The position numbers were made by a program, and so were the translations under genes. A stretch of 64,000 nt of DNA from Prochlorococcus sp. AG-363-A03 (GTDB taxonomy: Bacteria > Cyanobacteriota > Cyanobacteriia > PCC-6307 > Cyanobiaceae). Of the stretch, positions 44,696 to 53,412 are shown piece after piece (position 1 is the stretch's first letter; each line of letters opens with the position of its first letter). A model generated the notes under the pieces. It searched no databases, had not been told where the DNA came from, and saw only the letters and a program-made list of their open reading frames with translations. The stretch spans positions 1 through 64,000 of the forward strand of contig QCEW01000005.1 in the NCBI GenBank assembly GCA_003280445.1, read 5' to 3'.

Positions 44696-44905
44696 ATGCT
44701 CTTTAAATTTCTTTTCAAAAAGAAGAAAAAAAAACTTCAAGAACAATCAGAACAAAAATTTGACATGAATAATTGGATGAACTTAACAAAGGAAGAGAGG
44801 CTTGAGATTGATTTTAATGAAAAGAATAAAATAATGAGAAAGAAGGCAGCTTTGCTAAAGTCAATCAGAGAGGAATATATAAAAATAAAAAAGAAAAATA
44901 ATTAA
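44696..44905 (+). CDS. hypothetical small lysine-rich protein
   Basis: 69 aa ORF; very basic; AT-rich composition lowers confidence. Confidence 0.45.
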   Translation: MLFKFLFKKKKKKLQEQSEQKFDMNNWMNLTKEERLEIDFNEKNKIMRKKAALLKSIREEYIKIKKKNN

Positions 44906-44982
44906 TATTTAAATGTTAAAATTAAAATAAAAAATACTAGGAATTTATTTCTTAGAGTAATTACTATGGATTATTAGATCTT

Positions 44983-45321
44983 ATGATTTGGCCTCCAGTA
45001 AAAGCATGGACTAGCAAGAATAATATTGAAGGTCAAGTTCATTTTGTTGCAATTAATTATGGTGGAAAATTGCTAGAGAGATGGGTTGTTTTGATGTCTG
45101 TACTTGACTCGAACGTGGTTGTTAAGGTTCCGTGGTTCCAATTAGTAGATTTATCTAATTGGGAAGCTGGATGGGATGAAAAAATTAATATAGAAGCTGC
45201 CAAGTTATTTAATAATAAAAGTGATGCAATAACTACTGATTTTTCTCATCCATCTATTGATTCTGGTTTAACAATACCTATCAGCGAAAATACTATTAGG
45301 CCATGGTTTGAAAAGATTTAA
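44983..45321 (+). CDS. conserved hypothetical protein
   Basis: 112 aa, Trp-rich globular composition (MIWPPVKAWTSKNNIEGQVHFVAINYGGKLLERWVVLM). Confidence 0.65.
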   Translation: MIWPPVKAWTSKNNIEGQVHFVAINYGGKLLERWVVLMSVLDSNVVVKVPWFQLVDLSNWEAGWDEKINIEAAKLFNNKSDAITTDFSHPSIDSGLTIPISENTIRPWFEKI

Positions 45322-45450
45322 GTAACCTTTTATCTAAGATCTAGATTCAATAAAAGTATTATTTTATTATTATTTTCTTTTTAAGCTGATTTTTTAATCT
45401 TTCTTTGATCGGCTTTTTACGTTAAAAAAAAGATACTTGTTTGTTCAATA

Positions 45451-45693
45451 ATGATAGAAGCATCAATGTGGTTATCAGAAAAAGAAGCTAGTGAAGTTTT
45501 AAGGGTAGATGAACAATCTTTAGAGATTTTGAGAGAGAGGGGTTATTTAAAGCCTGGATCTCACTGGAGAAGTTCAAATGATCCCAAACAATTACCATGG
45601 AAGCCAAAAGTTTTCTATTTTGTAAGGGGGTGTAAAGAAGTTGTTGAACATTGGCAAAAGGATGATGATTCTTCTAATCAAATAGCAGCCTGA
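45451..45693 (+). CDS. small helix-turn-helix (excisionase/MerR-like) protein
   Basis: WLSEKEASEVLRVDEQSLEILRERGYLKPGSHWRSS resembles winged-HTH excisionase-type domain. Confidence 0.55.
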   Translation: MIEASMWLSEKEASEVLRVDEQSLEILRERGYLKPGSHWRSSNDPKQLPWKPKVFYFVRGCKEVVEHWQKDDDSSNQIAA

Positions 45694-45740
45694 AGAAAAA
45701 CCAAGCTTTTTTCTAAATACAATATTTAAAAATTGGCTTT

Positions 45741-45905
45741 TTAAGCTACTAAATTTTCACCTTTACAGTCTTTGATCGAAGTCTCCAAAATTGGATAAAG
45801 AGAAATCATTTTTCCGTATTCAGGCGATGTTCTATAAGAACTCGCTTTTTTTCTATAGTGGTCTTCAGTCTCCATCTTTAAACTATTAAGTCGATTAAAG
45901 TTCAT
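45741..45905 (-). CDS. small hypothetical protein, 54 aa (not in ORF track)
   Basis: Manual reverse translation: MNFNRLNSLKMETEDHYRKKASSYRTSPEYGKMISLYPILETSIKDCKGENLVA*; ATG start; non-repetitive composition. Confidence 0.4.
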   Translation of the reverse strand: MNFNRLNSLKMETEDHYRKKASSYRTSPEYGKMISLYPILETSIKDCKGENLVA

Positions 45906-46280
45906 GATTCATTTTCCAAAAGGATTTAACTATTTGATAGTTATAAATAAAGAGACCAAATTAATCTTTTATATTAATTACATATTTGGATGTATTTATA
46001 TGGATTATTAGACTTGATTGGTTTCGAATGCCTGATATAAATTCTTTTTATGTATCAATTAATTCTTTAATTAAAAAGTCTTACTTAGCTGATTTGCTCG
46101 ATTTCGTTTGTTATCTCTCATTGGCTGTCTGTTTTTTATTGTTTAAAACCTGTCTTTTTTGATATTTCGTTATTTGCATGGGATAAGAATAATAAAAAAA
46201 ATTTACAGATTCTTTCTCTTGCATGAGTATTCGATGAAATTGCAGTATTCTCTGATCGGTTTTGAAAAATAGCACTTCTA

Positions 46281-47333
46281 ATGCAGACCTATGGAAATTC
46301 AGCCGTCACCTACGGGTGGTGGGCTGGTAACTCAGGGGTCACCAACCGTTCAGGCAAATTTATTGCTGCTCATGCCGCTCATACCGGTTTGATTGCTTTC
46401 TGGGCTGGTGCCTTCACGTTATTTGAATTAGCTCGATTTGACCCTTCTGTACCAATGGGTCATCAGCCTTTAATTGCTCTTCCTCATTTAGCAGCTTTGG
46501 GTATCGGTTTCGATGAAACTGGAGCCTTTGTTGGTGGAAGTGCGGTTGTTGCAGTTGCTGTATGTCATCTAGTTGGATCCATGGCCTATGGGGCAGGTGG
46601 ATTGATGCACTCTCTTCTTTTCTCTAGTGACATGCAAGAATCTTCTGTGCCACAGGCCAGAAAATTCAAGCTTGAATGGGACAACCCAGATAACCAGACT
46701 TTCATCCTTGGACATCATTTGATTTTCTTCGGTGTTGCATGTATTTGGTTTGTTGAATGGGCGCGAATTCATGGAATCTACGATCCTGCTATTGGTGCTA
46801 TTCGTCAGGTTGAATACGACCTTAACTTGAGTCATATCTGGGATCATCAGTTTGACTTTCTAACTATTGATAGTTTGGAAGATGTTATGGGAGGTCATGC
46901 TTTCTTGGCTTTCTTAGAAATTACTGGTGGTGCTTTCCATATCGCAACTAAGCAAGTTGGAGAATATACGAAGTTTAAAGGAGCTGGGCTTCTTTCTGCA
47001 GAAGCTATTCTTTCTTGGTCACTAGCTGGTATTGGCTGGATGGCAGTTGTCGCAGCATTCTGGAGTGCAACAAATACCACTGTTTACCCTGTTGAATGGT
47101 TTGGAGAACCATTGGCCCTTAAATTCGGAATTTCTCCTTATTGGGTTGATACTGTGGATCTTCCAAATGGCGCTCATACTTCTCGTGCCTGGCTAGCTAA
47201 CGTTCATTACTACTTTGGATTCTTCTTTATTCAAGGTCATCTATGGCATGCTCTTAGGGCAATGGGATTCGATTTTAAACGAGTAACTAATGCTTTAAGT
47301 AATCTTGATACTGCTTCAGTATCATTAAAATAG
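46281..47333 (+). CDS. pcb: chlorophyll a/b-binding light-harvesting antenna protein (Pcb, CP43-like)
   Basis: MQTYGNSAVTYGWWAGNSGVTNRSGKFIAAHAAHTGLIAFWAGAFTLFELARFDPSVPMG; six-TM IsiA/CP43 family. Confidence 0.96.
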   Translation: MQTYGNSAVTYGWWAGNSGVTNRSGKFIAAHAAHTGLIAFWAGAFTLFELARFDPSVPMGHQPLIALPHLAALGIGFDETGAFVGGSAVVAVAVCHLVGSMAYGAGGLMHSLLFSSDMQESSVPQARKFKLEWDNPDNQTFILGHHLIFFGVACIWFVEWARIHGIYDPAIGAIRQVEYDLNLSHIWDHQFDFLTIDSLEDVMGGHAFLAFLEITGGAFHIATKQVGEYTKFKGAGLLSAEAILSWSLAGIGWMAVVAAFWSATNTTVYPVEWFGEPLALKFGISPYWVDTVDLPNGAHTSRAWLANVHYYFGFFFIQGHLWHALRAMGFDFKRVTNALSNLDTASVSLK

Positions 47334-47353
47334 TTAAATAAATTTAACTAAAT

Positions 47354-47383
47354 AAAAAAGCCCCACATGTTTGGGGCTTTTTT
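47354..47383 (+). terminator. rho-independent terminator after pcb
   Basis: AAAAAAGCCCC-ACATGTTT-GGGGCTTTTTT; stem with T-tract 20 bp after the pcb stop; symmetrical, so may act on both strands. Confidence 0.9.
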
Positions 47384-47637
47384 ATTGGTTTATATTTATC
47401 AATAAGTCATTCATATCAATGAGAATTAATAAAATTTCTTATCAATTTAATTGTTTTTTTTATATTTGTTAAATCGATTCCTTTTTGTTGATTGATGTCA
47501 TATTTACTAATTAATAAGAGCCAATTAAATAATTTGATTGAGATATGATAAGAATCAAAATTACTTTTGATGTTAAATATTCACATGGGATATTATTTTT
47601 TAAGATTTTTGATTTACTTCCGTAAACTTGTTAATAG

Positions 47638-49023
47638 ATGAGTCTGTTGTTTTTAGGTTTGGAAGACCTATATAAAATTCATGCAATCCCAACGTTAGTC
47701 CTTTCTTTGGGTTTGCTTGGAATTATAGGAATTCTTCTAACCCTTGGTAGAAGATTGGATTCTGCGATGAAGTTGGAAAGATTTGGTATTCCCATAGCTC
47801 TTTTAGTTGGAGCATTAGGTTTTTTAATTGGTCCTTATGGACCTTTTTCATTATTACCAGAAAGGGTTCTGAATACTTGGATGCAATTACCAACCCCATT
47901 GCTTACTTTGGTTTTTGCGACCTTAATGCTGGGAAGACCTATTCCAAGAATTAGTGCTTTATGGAAACCAGTCGCTTCGCAGGCATTGCTTGGTCTTTTA
48001 CTAGGTTTTGGACAATATGTTGTTGGTGGGATAATTGTATTGTCATTTCTGCTTCCTTATTTAGGGGTTGATCCACTAATGGGATGCATTATTGAAGTTG
48101 GTTTTGAAGGAGGACATGGAGCTGCCGCAATAATGGGAGATAGTTTTATGAAGTTAGGCTTCCCTGAGGGATTAGATCTGGGATTTGCAATGGCAACTGT
48201 AGGGTTACTTGCTTCCACTTTGTTAGGGAGCGGTTTAGTTGTTCTAGGTAGATTTTTTGGATGGCTTGTTCCTGCTGAACAAGTGATCATAAATGAATCA
48301 AATGAAATTGAATTGGAATTTAAACCAATTGAACAATTTAAGTTGCTTTTATATAACTTTGCTCTAGTAGGATTAGCTGTATTGGTTGGAATGTTTTTAC
48401 TCTATTGTTTAAGATTATCTTCTACTTATCTTAGTGATATAAGTAAGCAGGTGATATTAGCTTTTCCAGTTTTTCCATTGGCTTTGATGGGATCATTTTT
48501 AGTAAGATTTTCATTAGAAAAGACTGGAAAAACTAAATTAGTCTCATCGCTTTTGCAACGTGAAATTGGCATACTTGCTACAGATTTACTCATAATTACT
48601 GCTATGGCTGGATTGAATTTACCTTTATTAATTAATTACTGGATTCCAATAACGATTTTATCCATTGGTGGATTGATTTGGAATCTTTTTGGGATGTTGA
48701 TTTTTTCTAGATTATTTTTTAGAGAAGAATGGTTTGAAAGAGCAATAGCAGAATTTGGAAATTCAACAGGAGTTGCAGCTAGTGGATTATTACTTTTGAG
48801 ATTGGCTGATCCTAGAAATTCTACTAATACTTTACCTGTGTTTTCTATTAAGCAATTATTTCTTCAACCACTTCTTTCTGGAGGCCTAATTACTGTAATA
48901 GCTCCTTTGTTTATTAGTAATTTTGGACTTAAAGGCTGGACAGAATTTTGTGGATTAATTTCATTGTCTTTATGCGTAGTAGCAATATCTTTGCAGTCAA
49001 AATATACAAAAGCCTCAGCATGA
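47638..49023 (+). CDS. gltS: sodium/glutamate symporter (GltS-like)
   Basis: Multi-TM; EVGFEGGHGAAAIMGDSF; FGNSTGVAASGLLLLRLADP. Confidence 0.78.
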   Translation: MSLLFLGLEDLYKIHAIPTLVLSLGLLGIIGILLTLGRRLDSAMKLERFGIPIALLVGALGFLIGPYGPFSLLPERVLNTWMQLPTPLLTLVFATLMLGRPIPRISALWKPVASQALLGLLLGFGQYVVGGIIVLSFLLPYLGVDPLMGCIIEVGFEGGHGAAAIMGDSFMKLGFPEGLDLGFAMATVGLLASTLLGSGLVVLGRFFGWLVPAEQVIINESNEIELEFKPIEQFKLLLYNFALVGLAVLVGMFLLYCLRLSSTYLSDISKQVILAFPVFPLALMGSFLVRFSLEKTGKTKLVSSLLQREIGILATDLLIITAMAGLNLPLLINYWIPITILSIGGLIWNLFGMLIFSRLFFREEWFERAIAEFGNSTGVAASGLLLLRLADPRNSTNTLPVFSIKQLFLQPLLSGGLITVIAPLFISNFGLKGWTEFCGLISLSLCVVAISLQSKYTKASA

Positions 49024-49092
49024 CAATTAATATACTTAACTAAAGTTATAATTTATATAAATATTAGTTTATAAACCATTTCCCTGTTTTAT

Positions 49093-49350
49093 ATGAACCG
49101 ACAAATTTATAAGGATATCCCTCCTCAAGAATTAAAAGAAAAATGGTTTAAAAGTCATCTCCTTGGAAAAGAGGTTGAATTAAGAGAACTCTATGAGTTG
49201 CCTCAGGATCAGTTGGATCTAGTCATGGCAGAGACTGCAGAGTTTAGGAGCGATATAGGCAATAGAGATAGAAATCTCGGGAAATTTTGTACAGCTGGTT
49301 ATTTTTTAGAGTTATCAAGAATCATTGATAAACGAAGGTCTTCAGAATGA
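49093..49350 (+). CDS. conserved hypothetical protein
   Basis: 85 aa charged ORF; next gene on opposite strand ends 2 bp away. Confidence 0.55.
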   Translation: MNRQIYKDIPPQELKEKWFKSHLLGKEVELRELYELPQDQLDLVMAETAEFRSDIGNRDRNLGKFCTAGYFLELSRIIDKRRSSE

Positions 49351-49352
49351 TT

Positions 49353-50030
49353 TTATAGTTTATTACCAAAAAATAGAGCTTCATCTTGCTTGCTCCATGG
49401 TTTATATTTTTTCATAACTATTGGATAATTATCGTGCGTAAAAAAATAATTTAACCAATTTCGTAAATATTGGATTTCATAGTTATGATCAAAATTTTTT
49501 ATGTCCGCTATTCTAAATTGCCTGACAAATGGCCAAATAGCCCAATCAGCTAAAGTTTCTTTTGCATCAACAAGAAAAAGAGGTTTTCCTTCTTTTGAAA
49601 ATCCTTTTAATCTCTTATTTAAAGATAAAAGTATTTCCATAGCTGCAGCACGATGAGTTGCTGATTTTTCATGATTGAATCTAGATGCATATTTAAACCG
49701 ATCTAAATGATATTTAAATAATTTATCATTTGTTTCTATAAGACTAAATATTTCTTTTGACTTATCACTATCATTATTACCAAATAAATCATGCATATTC
49801 GATCTTTCTATACTCCAGATCATTATGTCTAAGCTCTCATCAATTACTTTATCTAAATTAGTCCTTAATACAGGTACAGTTGCTTTTTGGGAGATTTGAA
49901 TTAATTCAATAGGCTTGTTCTTAAGTTCGATCTCTCTTAACTCCACTATCTGATTTGTATTTAATAAAGCCCATCTAGCCCTAATTGCGTATGGGCATCG
50001 TCTAAAGCTATATAGAATATTGTTCTTCAT
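49353..50030 (-). CDS. glutathione S-transferase-like protein
   Basis: ILYSFRRCPYAIRARWAL thioredoxin-fold N-terminus; VPVLRTN; C-terminal GST domain. Confidence 0.85.
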   Translation of the reverse strand: MKNNILYSFRRCPYAIRARWALLNTNQIVELREIELKNKPIELIQISQKATVPVLRTNLDKVIDESLDIMIWSIERSNMHDLFGNNDSDKSKEIFSLIETNDKLFKYHLDRFKYASRFNHEKSATHRAAAMEILLSLNKRLKGFSKEGKPLFLVDAKETLADWAIWPFVRQFRIADIKNFDHNYEIQYLRNWLNYFFTHDNYPIVMKKYKPWSKQDEALFFGNKL

Positions 50031-50182
50031 AATTTTCCTGTTAAAATCATCTTGTTCCCTATTACTAGATATGATTAGACATGCCTATGAATTGTAAATA
50101 GAATATGCTTTATATGTATATCCTTTATAATTTTCTTTGTAAATTACATTTCAAACGCTTCATTTCTCAAGAAAATTAAATT

Positions 50183-50743
50183 ATGACAGGATTTGTTTAT
50201 TTAATGAAAAATGGTGATTTATATAAACTCGGATGCACCACTAATTTGAAAAGTGAGTCTAGTAAAATGAAACCAGGTGAAATAATTTCTTCTTTCAAAA
50301 CCGATGATCCCAAATCTTTTGAGGTGAGATTGCTAAGGCTTTACAAGAAAAAAAGAATTCCGGATACGAATTATTTTCGTTTATCTGAATCAGAAGTAGA
50401 TAACTGTAAAAAACATTTAGAAGGTAAAAGTAATTTTCCAAAAAGCTTAAATGATGAGTTAAGAATTGGATTGAATGGATCTTTGCTTTTCGCGGCTATA
50501 ACTTTTCTTATTTCATTCCTTATTAATAAGATGTTTATATTTAGTTCTTTTCTTTCAATACTATTTGCCTCTCTACCCATGTGGACACTTGCTGTTCTCG
50601 GTAGTTTTGGAGGTTATGATACTAGTGACCTTAAACTTTTCTCGACAGTTCCTAATAGATTAAAAGGTCTTTTGATAGCTATTTCTATGATTTCTTTTGC
50701 GTATGTTCTATATAGTTTATCTCGCTTTTCTATTGCCTTTTAA
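50183..50743 (+). CDS. GIY-YIG/T5orf172-like domain fused to C-terminal membrane helices
   Basis: FVYLMKNGDLYKLGCTTNLKS...FEVRLLRLYKKKRIPDTNYFRLSESEV followed by three or more hydrophobic segments. Confidence 0.65.
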   Translation: MTGFVYLMKNGDLYKLGCTTNLKSESSKMKPGEIISSFKTDDPKSFEVRLLRLYKKKRIPDTNYFRLSESEVDNCKKHLEGKSNFPKSLNDELRIGLNGSLLFAAITFLISFLINKMFIFSSFLSILFASLPMWTLAVLGSFGGYDTSDLKLFSTVPNRLKGLLIAISMISFAYVLYSLSRFSIAF

Positions 50744-50846
50744 TCTAAATAATTTTTTTATTTCTATACATATAATTTATAACTTCTTGCTTAATTTTTA
50801 AATTATAGCTATAAAGATATTTAATAGGTAATGACATTTTACGAGT

Positions 50847-51101
50847 ATGAACATTTCAGATTATCTTCAATTCTTAGAACCTATACAAGAACAGCTTAAT
50901 AAGGTTTACTCAATTGCTTCTTTGGCTCTTACAGTTTTGGTTTGTTTATGGCTTTTTAATTTTTTAGTTGGTCTCATACAAAGAACTTATTCAGTAGGTA
51001 AAGCTATAGGAAGTTTTTATAGAAATTATTTTCATAAGTATCTCCGCAAGGCAATTCTGGGAGTATTGAATACATTTAAGAAAACCACTAACCCTATTTA
51101 A
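50847..51101 (+). CDS. small single-TM hypothetical protein
   Basis: 84 aa with one hydrophobic segment (SIASLALTVLVCLWLFNFLVGLI). Confidence 0.55.
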   Translation: MNISDYLQFLEPIQEQLNKVYSIASLALTVLVCLWLFNFLVGLIQRTYSVGKAIGSFYRNYFHKYLRKAILGVLNTFKKTTNPI

Positions 51102-51119
51102 ATAAATAAAAACTTTTTT

Positions 51120-51833
51120 TTAAAAGGTTGTTTCAAGTTGACAATTTAGAGCGATTTCAAAAGGAACAGAACTGTTTGGCAAATCAAGTATATTAGAACA
51201 TATGCTTGCAATATCTTTCGCCTGTATCATATCTTTTTTGGGAAAATGATTTATTTCATTTGCCATGTCTGTATTTACCCAACCTGGACAAATAGCTGTA
51301 ACTCTAATACCTTTTTCCCATCCTTCATTTCTCATCGTTTGGCATAAGCTCATTAAAGCAAATTTACTCATTGAATAGCTAGCCAAGTTACCTTTTGATC
51401 GTTTTCCACTCATTGAAACCAATACAATAATTCGTGCTGAATTACTTAGAGATAAATACTTCCAAGCATGTTTTGTTAATAACCATGGTCCCATCACATT
51501 AACTTTCCATAGATTTTCAATATCTTCCATTTCATTGTCATTAAATAATAAATTTGTTCTTTTAAATATTCCAGCACAATGAATAATAGTATCAATACTT
51601 TTAAAAGTATTGACTGTTTTCTCTACCCATTCCTTTGATAACTTTTGATCAGTGGCATCATATGTGTGTACTAAAAAACTATCTGAATTGTTTGATTTCG
51701 GATCTAAGGAGGTGTTGAATAAATCTTCTCTTTCTCTTACTCCTAAGCTTAATGAATGTCCTTCTTTCTTTAATTTTAATGCTATTGCTTTACCTATACC
51801 TCTACTTGCTCCACTTATAAGAATTTTTCTCAT
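51120..51833 (-). CDS. short-chain dehydrogenase/reductase
   Basis: ISGASRGIGKAIALKL; HCAGIF; YSMSKFAL. Confidence 0.9.
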   Translation of the reverse strand: MRKILISGASRGIGKAIALKLKKEGHSLSLGVREREDLFNTSLDPKSNNSDSFLVHTYDATDQKLSKEWVEKTVNTFKSIDTIIHCAGIFKRTNLLFNDNEMEDIENLWKVNVMGPWLLTKHAWKYLSLSNSARIIVLVSMSGKRSKGNLASYSMSKFALMSLCQTMRNEGWEKGIRVTAICPGWVNTDMANEINHFPKKDMIQAKDIASICSNILDLPNSSVPFEIALNCQLETTF

Positions 51834-53116
51834 TTATTATTAACTATTAATGCTTTAAATAATAAATTTAATTCTCTACCATGCATATTCATTAACCCTT
51901 GTTTGATAGTCCAGGGTGATTTCCTAAACATCTTCCACATTGCGGATATTAGTTCTTTAAGGCTAAGTGTATTTGTAAGGAATCCATACCATTGCTTATT
52001 AGGTAAACTAAAAAATTCTACAAAAAATCCTCTAAGCAACTTCTCTTCGAATCGCATCAATTTTTCTAATCCAAATTTATAAATAGCTTGTTTTCTTCTA
52101 AGTTCGGATGGCCATAATGTTTGCCAACCTTTCTTTGCTAATGACGCTGAGGATGCTTTTGGATCTTTCATTGCTAATGAAAGGGTTCTAGCAACTTTAG
52201 GAGCTCTTCTTAAAAGGCTACCAACCATGTATCCCGATGCGGGATGTACCATCCCAGCAGCACCGCCAAATCCAAGGACCGGCTGTGTTAGGTCAGGGAT
52301 AGGCATGTTCATTGGCAGATATGAACCATGCTCTTCATGCTCAAGACTTTTTATTTCTAAACCCCGAGTCTCTAATCTTTTTTCCAGTCTTCTTTTTAAC
52401 TCATCAAGAGAGACTGGAGGGAATAGACCCAAGGATGTTTCTTCTAAGAAAAACTTTCCATTGCCCATATCCATAGCGTATAAAAATGTTGGAGCTTCTT
52501 TTCTCTCCTCTGGATTCAAGTGGTCGCAACGATAATCCATTAAAACAAATTGGCCTTTCTCGACAGGTGGTGCGTTGAACTCCCCTACGATCCCGTAACA
52601 AGTTTGAACGGCAACTGGCCCTTGGTTCGGAGACTTGATAAAAACTGGTTTGTAGCCAGTTGCGTCAATTACGACACGAGCATTAAGTTCTTTTCCATTA
52701 GATGTTTTAACTGTGCTGGTTAATTTATTAGTTTCTAAGTTGATTGCTGAGCCTTTATGCCATTGTATTTCAGCCTTATTGCATTGCTCTAACCAATAAG
52801 CTTGTAATTTGTTTTTATCAAAAAGCCCATAATCTCTATTATGTTTCGTAACTTTATTCTTTTTGGAAGTTGGATCTTTGTCGCCCTCACCAAAATAACT
52901 AATGGTGTTTACCCATCTATGTTCAAGTAGATGACTTAGGCCAAGCTCGTCAACCTCTTCACCCCAAATACCGTACGTGAAGGGCCAAGGTTCCTCTGGC
53001 GATTGCTCCGATAAGATTTCAACATTTAAGTTTTCAATCGCTAGTGCTGCCGCTATTGACAAAGCGCCTGGGCCTGAGCCTAGTACTAGAGCATCTTTTA
53101 ATGCACTAGTACTCAT
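51830..53116 (-). CDS. crtL: lycopene cyclase (CrtL type; beta vs epsilon not resolved, epsilon favoured by context)
   Basis: VLGSGPGALSIAAAL; PWPFTYGIWGEEVDELGL; GFGGAAGMVHPASGYMVGSLLRRAP. Confidence 0.85.
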   Translation of the reverse strand: MSTSALKDALVLGSGPGALSIAAALAIENLNVEILSEQSPEEPWPFTYGIWGEEVDELGLSHLLEHRWVNTISYFGEGDKDPTSKKNKVTKHNRDYGLFDKNKLQAYWLEQCNKAEIQWHKGSAINLETNKLTSTVKTSNGKELNARVVIDATGYKPVFIKSPNQGPVAVQTCYGIVGEFNAPPVEKGQFVLMDYRCDHLNPEERKEAPTFLYAMDMGNGKFFLEETSLGLFPPVSLDELKRRLEKRLETRGLEIKSLEHEEHGSYLPMNMPIPDLTQPVLGFGGAAGMVHPASGYMVGSLLRRAPKVARTLSLAMKDPKASSASLAKKGWQTLWPSELRRKQAIYKFGLEKLMRFEEKLLRGFFVEFFSLPNKQWYGFLTNTLSLKELISAMWKMFRKSPWTIKQGLMNMHGRELNLLFKALIVNNK

Positions 53117-53412
53117 GGCTCACCTTGAGTAACATAGCTATTTCCTGTTACTTGGAGTCGAAAAATAGAATTTAATTTCTTAGAATAAAATTTAGTTATT
53201 TGATTGCCTCCCTGGATTACCACTTTAAACACCTATGCCTATAGAATCAACAATAGCTCGTGATGGCATTAACAATGAATTGTATTAATGTTTTTTATCA
53301 ACTTAATGGTTTTATTTTATTTTAAAGTATGTATGAAGAGTTTTTGATTGAAAATTGAAAGAATAAACAATTAATCTAATTCCAAAATTATTTAATAGTA
53401 AAATTAAAAGTT

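Noticed and set aside
41493-45321. Superficial similarity between hypothetical proteins at 41493 (KNIVGQVPFVKSKTDGGEL) and 44983 (KNNIEGQVHFVAINYGGKL)
   Set aside because: Match is short and limited to one segment; the rest of the proteins do not align by eye.
45383-45415. Weak hairpin AAGCTGAT...ATCGGCTT followed by T-run upstream of 45451
   Set aside because: Large loop and a wobble pair; insufficient to call a terminator.
44965-46012. Direct repeat TATGGATTATTAGA at 44965 and 45999
   Set aside because: Only 14 bp and AT-rich; likely chance or a shared promoter-like element, not enough to call.
47410-47585. Minus-strand open frame downstream of the pcb terminator reading ...FNIKSNFDSYHISIKLFNWLLLISKYDINQQKGIDLTNIKKTIKLIRNFINSH*
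   Set aside because: No usable start codon; the nearest upstream ATG is followed directly by TGA. Kept only as a possible degraded gene.
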